This document shows, piece by piece, positions 61,519 through 64,000 of a DNA stretch of 64,000 nucleotides; within the stretch, counting starts at the first letter, position 1, and the number at the start of each line of letters is the position of its first letter. The translations under genes were made by a program, and so were the position numbers. Source of the stretch: Curtobacterium sp. VKM Ac-1376 (GTDB lineage: Bacteria; Actinomycetota; Actinomycetes; Actinomycetales; Microbacteriaceae); the NCBI RefSeq assembly GCF_015351025.1, contig NZ_JADKRV010000004.1, forward strand, positions 124,001 through 188,000, given 5' to 3'. A model generated the notes under the pieces. That model made no database searches. It worked only from the letters and a program-made list of their open reading frames with translations, and had not been told where the DNA came from.

Positions 61519-61562
61519 CGGACGGGAGGCGCGGCGCCAGCTGGCACCGCGCCTCCCGTCCG
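61519..61562. terminator. hairpin of a repeated family, copy 2
   Basis: A 20-bp stem with one mismatch centred on AGCT (61539-61542), 30 bases after the osmoprotectant binding-protein gene. Its core is almost identical to the hairpin at 56073-56112. Confidence 0.88.
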
Positions 61563-61592
61563 ACGGATGGTGAGCGAACCGACCGCGGGACG

Positions 61593-62600
61593 TCAGGGCT
61601 TCGTGATGAAGCCCTCCTTCACCATCCAGTCGAACGCGACGTCAGCCGGCTCGCGCCCCTCGACGTCGACCTGACGGTTCAGCTCCTGCAGCACCGCGTC
61701 GGTGAGCTTCGGCGAGATCCGGTTGTAGATGCCCTCGAGCTGCGGGTACTCCTTGAGCGTCGCCGAGTCGAGCACCGGGGCCACGTTGTAGGCGGGGAAG
61801 AACCCCTTGTCGTCCTCGAGCACGGTCAGGCCGAGCGACTTGATCCGGCCGTCGGTGGTGAAGACCTCGCCGAAGTTGCACTTGCCGCGGTCGGTGGCCG
61901 TGTAGACCGTGCCGGTGTCGAGGATGCTGACGTTGCTGCTCGGCACACCGTTCGGGCCCGAGCTGCCGAGTTCCAGCCCGTACTTCTCGAGCATCGGCTT
62001 GAAGCCGTCCGCACGCGAGTTGAACTCCGACTCGACGCAGAACGTGCGCTGGTCGACCGGCAGCTTCGTGACGTCGGACAGGCTCGTGACGTCGCCGAGT
62101 TCCTCGACGGCCTCGTCGCGGACGGCGAATGCGTACGTGTTGTTCATCGGCGCCGGTTCGAGCCAGGTCAGCCCGTTGCCGGCGTCCTCTTTCTTGACCG
62201 CCGTCCACTGCTCGGTCTTGTCCGGGATCCCCTCGGCGTGGCCCATGAAGGTCAACCAGGCGGTGCCGGTGTACTCGTACGTGAAGTCGGCGGCGTGCGA
62301 GGTCATCAGCTCACGGACCGCGACGCTGCCGGGCACGTTCGTCTCGTCGGTCACGTCGAACCCGGCGGCCTTGGCGGCGAGCACCGCGATCTTTCCGAGC
62401 ACGAGCTGCTCGGTGAAGTTCTTCGACGTGACGGTGATGTGGGCGTCGGCCGGCAGGTCGTCGATGCGCTGGATGGAACCAGGGGCGGCCTCGGGCACGA
62501 ACGACGTCGCGGGCTGCAGGCCGCAGCCGGTCAGGACGAGGGCGGTGGCACCGGCGAGGAACGCGGCGGCACCGGCCCGGGTGCGGGTCCGGTGGTTCAT
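61593..62600 (-). CDS. osmoprotectant (glycine betaine/choline) ABC substrate-binding lipoprotein
   Basis: A 335-residue OpuC/OsmF-type binding protein. The lipobox is LVLTGC with lipidated Cys26. TVTSKNFTEQLVLGKIAVLA, then YEYTGTAWLTFMG, EPAPMNNTYAFAVRDE and DRGKCNFGEVFTTDGRI are family landmarks for quaternary-amine binding. It overlaps the permease gene by ATGA. It would feed compatible solutes to the importer under osmotic stress. Confidence 0.93.
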   Translation of the reverse strand: MNHRTRTRAGAAAFLAGATALVLTGCGLQPATSFVPEAAPGSIQRIDDLPADAHITVTSKNFTEQLVLGKIAVLAAKAAGFDVTDETNVPGSVAVRELMTSHAADFTYEYTGTAWLTFMGHAEGIPDKTEQWTAVKKEDAGNGLTWLEPAPMNNTYAFAVRDEAVEELGDVTSLSDVTKLPVDQRTFCVESEFNSRADGFKPMLEKYGLELGSSGPNGVPSSNVSILDTGTVYTATDRGKCNFGEVFTTDGRIKSLGLTVLEDDKGFFPAYNVAPVLDSATLKEYPQLEGIYNRISPKLTDAVLQELNRQVDVEGREPADVAFDWMVKEGFITKP

Positions 62601-63373
62601 CTGAGTCCCTTCGGTCGTGCGACCGTCTCGACCACGCGGCCGAGCCAGTCGATGGTGAGGGCGAGCAGGGCGACCAGGAGCGCACCGGAGATCAGCACCT
62701 TCGGCAGGAAGAGGTTCACCCCGGTGGTGATGAGCAGGCCGAGACCACCGGCGCCGACGAACGTGGCGAGGCTGGCCGTACCGACGAGGAGCACCAGGGC
62801 CGTCCGGATACCGGAGAGCATGACCGGCACGGCGAGCGGGAGCTCGACGCGCATGAGGACGCTGAACGCGCTCATGCCCATGCCCCGGCCGGCCTCGACC
62901 AGTCGGGCATCGACGCTCTGCACGCCGATCATGGTGTTCCGGAGCACCGGCAGGATCGCGTAGAGCACGAGAGCGACGACCGCGGACCAGCTGTTCAGGC
63001 CGAGCCAGGCCGCGAGCAGCACGATGAGGCCGACCGCGGGCGCAGCCTGCCCGAAGTTGGCGACGGCGAGCACGTAGACGCTCGCCCGACGCAGGGGGCC
63101 GCGGGTGAGCAGCACCCCGAGCGGGATGCCGATCACGAGCACCAGGATCGTCGACTCCAGCGTGAGCACGAGGTGCTGGCCGGTCAGGTCGAGGATGTCC
63201 GACGGGTTCAGCGTCGTGCGCTCGGTCGGGGTCAGGTCGGCCGTCGCGAGCCACACCGCGAACCCGGCCAGGACGACCAGGATCGCGATCGGCTGGAACA
63301 GCAGACCCTTCCACGAGGTGCGCGCACCGGTTGCCGGGCCGGCTGCCGCGGGGCCGGCCGCGACAGCGCTCAC
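62597..63373 (-). CDS. osmoprotectant ABC transporter permease
   Basis: A 258-residue OpuCB/OpuCD-type permease with about six membrane helices. The EAA-like region is LVEAGRGMGMSAFSVLMRVE, and LVGTASLATFVGAGGLG is conserved. It overlaps the ATPase gene by ATGA and the binding-protein gene by ATGA. A second permease, usual in this family, may lie beyond the window. Confidence 0.92.
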   Translation of the reverse strand: MSAVAAGPAAAGPATGARTSWKGLLFQPIAILVVLAGFAVWLATADLTPTERTTLNPSDILDLTGQHLVLTLESTILVLVIGIPLGVLLTRGPLRRASVYVLAVANFGQAAPAVGLIVLLAAWLGLNSWSAVVALVLYAILPVLRNTMIGVQSVDARLVEAGRGMGMSAFSVLMRVELPLAVPVMLSGIRTALVLLVGTASLATFVGAGGLGLLITTGVNLFLPKVLISGALLVALLALTIDWLGRVVETVARPKGLR

Positions 63374-64000
63374 AGGTCTTCCCCCGTGGGCATGGAGGCC
63401 ATCGGGGACGACGGCATCGTCTCGATCGGGTTCGTGTTCGTCCCGACCGGCGTGTAGGCCTGCTCGTTCGCGGCGGCCGCGCGGGATCGGGTGATGGCCT
63501 CCATCACGGTCTCGACCGTGATGACCCCGCGGAAGGCGTCGCGTCGCCCGGTGACGAGTGCGGCACCGGCACTCGAGACGAGCATGGTGTCGAGCGCGTC
63601 GTTGAGGGTCGCGCCCTCGCCGACGACGGGCAGGCCCGGTTCGACGCCGTCGGGGATGCGTTCGAGGCGCTCGAGCTGCCGGCGCGACGGCCAGCCGATC
63701 GGGCGCTGGCGATGGTCGACGACGACGACGTGCTGGTGTCCGCCGGCCTCGTTCATCCGCTGCAGCACGGCCTTGACCTCTTCGCCGGGGGAGCAGGTCA
63801 CGGCGGACTCGACCTCGACGTCGCGCACGCGGTTCAGCGTCAGCTGCTTCAGCCCGGCACCGGAGCCGATGAAGTTCTCGACGAACTCGTTCGCCGGCTC
63901 GGCCAGGATCCGCTCGGGGGTGTCGTACTGCACGATGTGGGCGCCCTCGGTGAAGATGACGATCCAGTCGCCGAGCTTCACGGCCTCGTCGAAGTCGTGC
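63370..64000 (-). CDS. osmoprotectant ABC transporter ATP-binding protein, C-terminal part
   Basis: The gene enters from beyond base 64000; its Walker A, signature and Walker B motifs are outside. What is seen begins HDFDEAVKLGDWIVIFTEGA, the H-loop region of the ProV/OpuCA group, followed by VQYDTPERILAEPANEFVEN. Two CBS domains come next (about VTCSPGEEVKAVLQRMNEAG and AALVTGRRDAFRGVITVE), as in OpuCA, where they sense ionic strength or c-di-AMP. The tail ends soon after. Confidence 0.9.
   Translation of the reverse strand, partial: HDFDEAVKLGDWIVIFTEGAHIVQYDTPERILAEPANEFVENFIGSGAGLKQLTLNRVRDVEVESAVTCSPGEEVKAVLQRMNEAGGHQHVVVVDHRQRPIGWPSRRQLERLERIPDGVEPGLPVVGEGATLNDALDTMLVSSAGAALVTGRRDAFRGVITVETVMEAITRSRAAAANEQAYTPVGTNTNPIETMPSSPMASMPTGEDL

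Overview
The window is one contiguous piece of a high-G+C actinobacterial chromosome. Gene content, frequent GTG starts, 4-bp ATGA/GTGA gene overlaps and protein similarity point to Microbacteriaceae, most like Curtobacterium; this is recognition from memory, not a search. Coding density is high, no gap reaches 300 bases, and I saw no rRNA, tRNA, CRISPR array, insertion sequence or prophage. The first gene (ogt) and the last (an osmoprotectant ABC ATPase) run off the ends.

Layout. 1-11.6 kb: alkylation repair (ogt, Ada-AlkA fusion), MOSC and DJ-1/PfpI proteins, a HAD phosphatase, a folE-folP-reductase operon, an NCS2 purine permease, a repeat-rich gap, a Phd/RelE-like toxin-antitoxin pair divergent from a DUF6504 gene with a perfect LexA-type box, and small enzymes. 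11.7-19.8 kb: GH65 disaccharide phosphorylase with beta-phosphoglucomutase, an APC permease, an alpha/beta hydrolase, and hxlAB (formaldehyde fixation/RuMP) divergent from an unusual ATPase-like/LuxR regulator. 19.8-27.8 kb: a complete kdp potassium operon (small membrane ORF, kdpF, A, B, C, D, E). 27.8-41.4 kb: WYL regulator, VOC protein, a small secreted peptide with a membrane partner, an RlmA-type methyltransferase, an aldo/keto reductase, acetyltransferase, duplicated small acidic proteins, a large GH92 mannosidase, a membrane Ser/Thr kinase, a PAP2 phosphatase and a stand-alone family A polymerase.

41.4-52.4 kb is a sugar locus: an ABC importer without its own ATPase, a Gfo/Idh/MocA enzyme, a DeoR regulator and five overlapping genes (SIS isomerase, ROK kinase, NagA/AgaA deacetylase, PfkB-type kinase, class II aldolase). 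Together they encode a plausible route from an imported N-acetylhexosamine, best fitting N-acetylgalactosamine, through tagatose phosphates to triose phosphates. 52.4-64 kb holds serine dehydratase, PspC, a quinone oxidoreductase-like protein, a shikimate dehydrogenase homologue, a phytoene-desaturase-like oxidoreductase with an SRPBCC protein, a MacB-like ABC pair beside an apparent remnant of a tetR gene, and an OpuC-type osmoprotectant importer.

Two window-wide patterns stand out. First, many genes that start a transcript have a -10-like hexamer of form NANNNT 6-8 bases before the start codon, as expected for leaderless mRNAs. Second, intergenic hairpins fall into repeated families sharing sequence, not just shape, and one appears to have expanded into a 6-copy tandem repeat.
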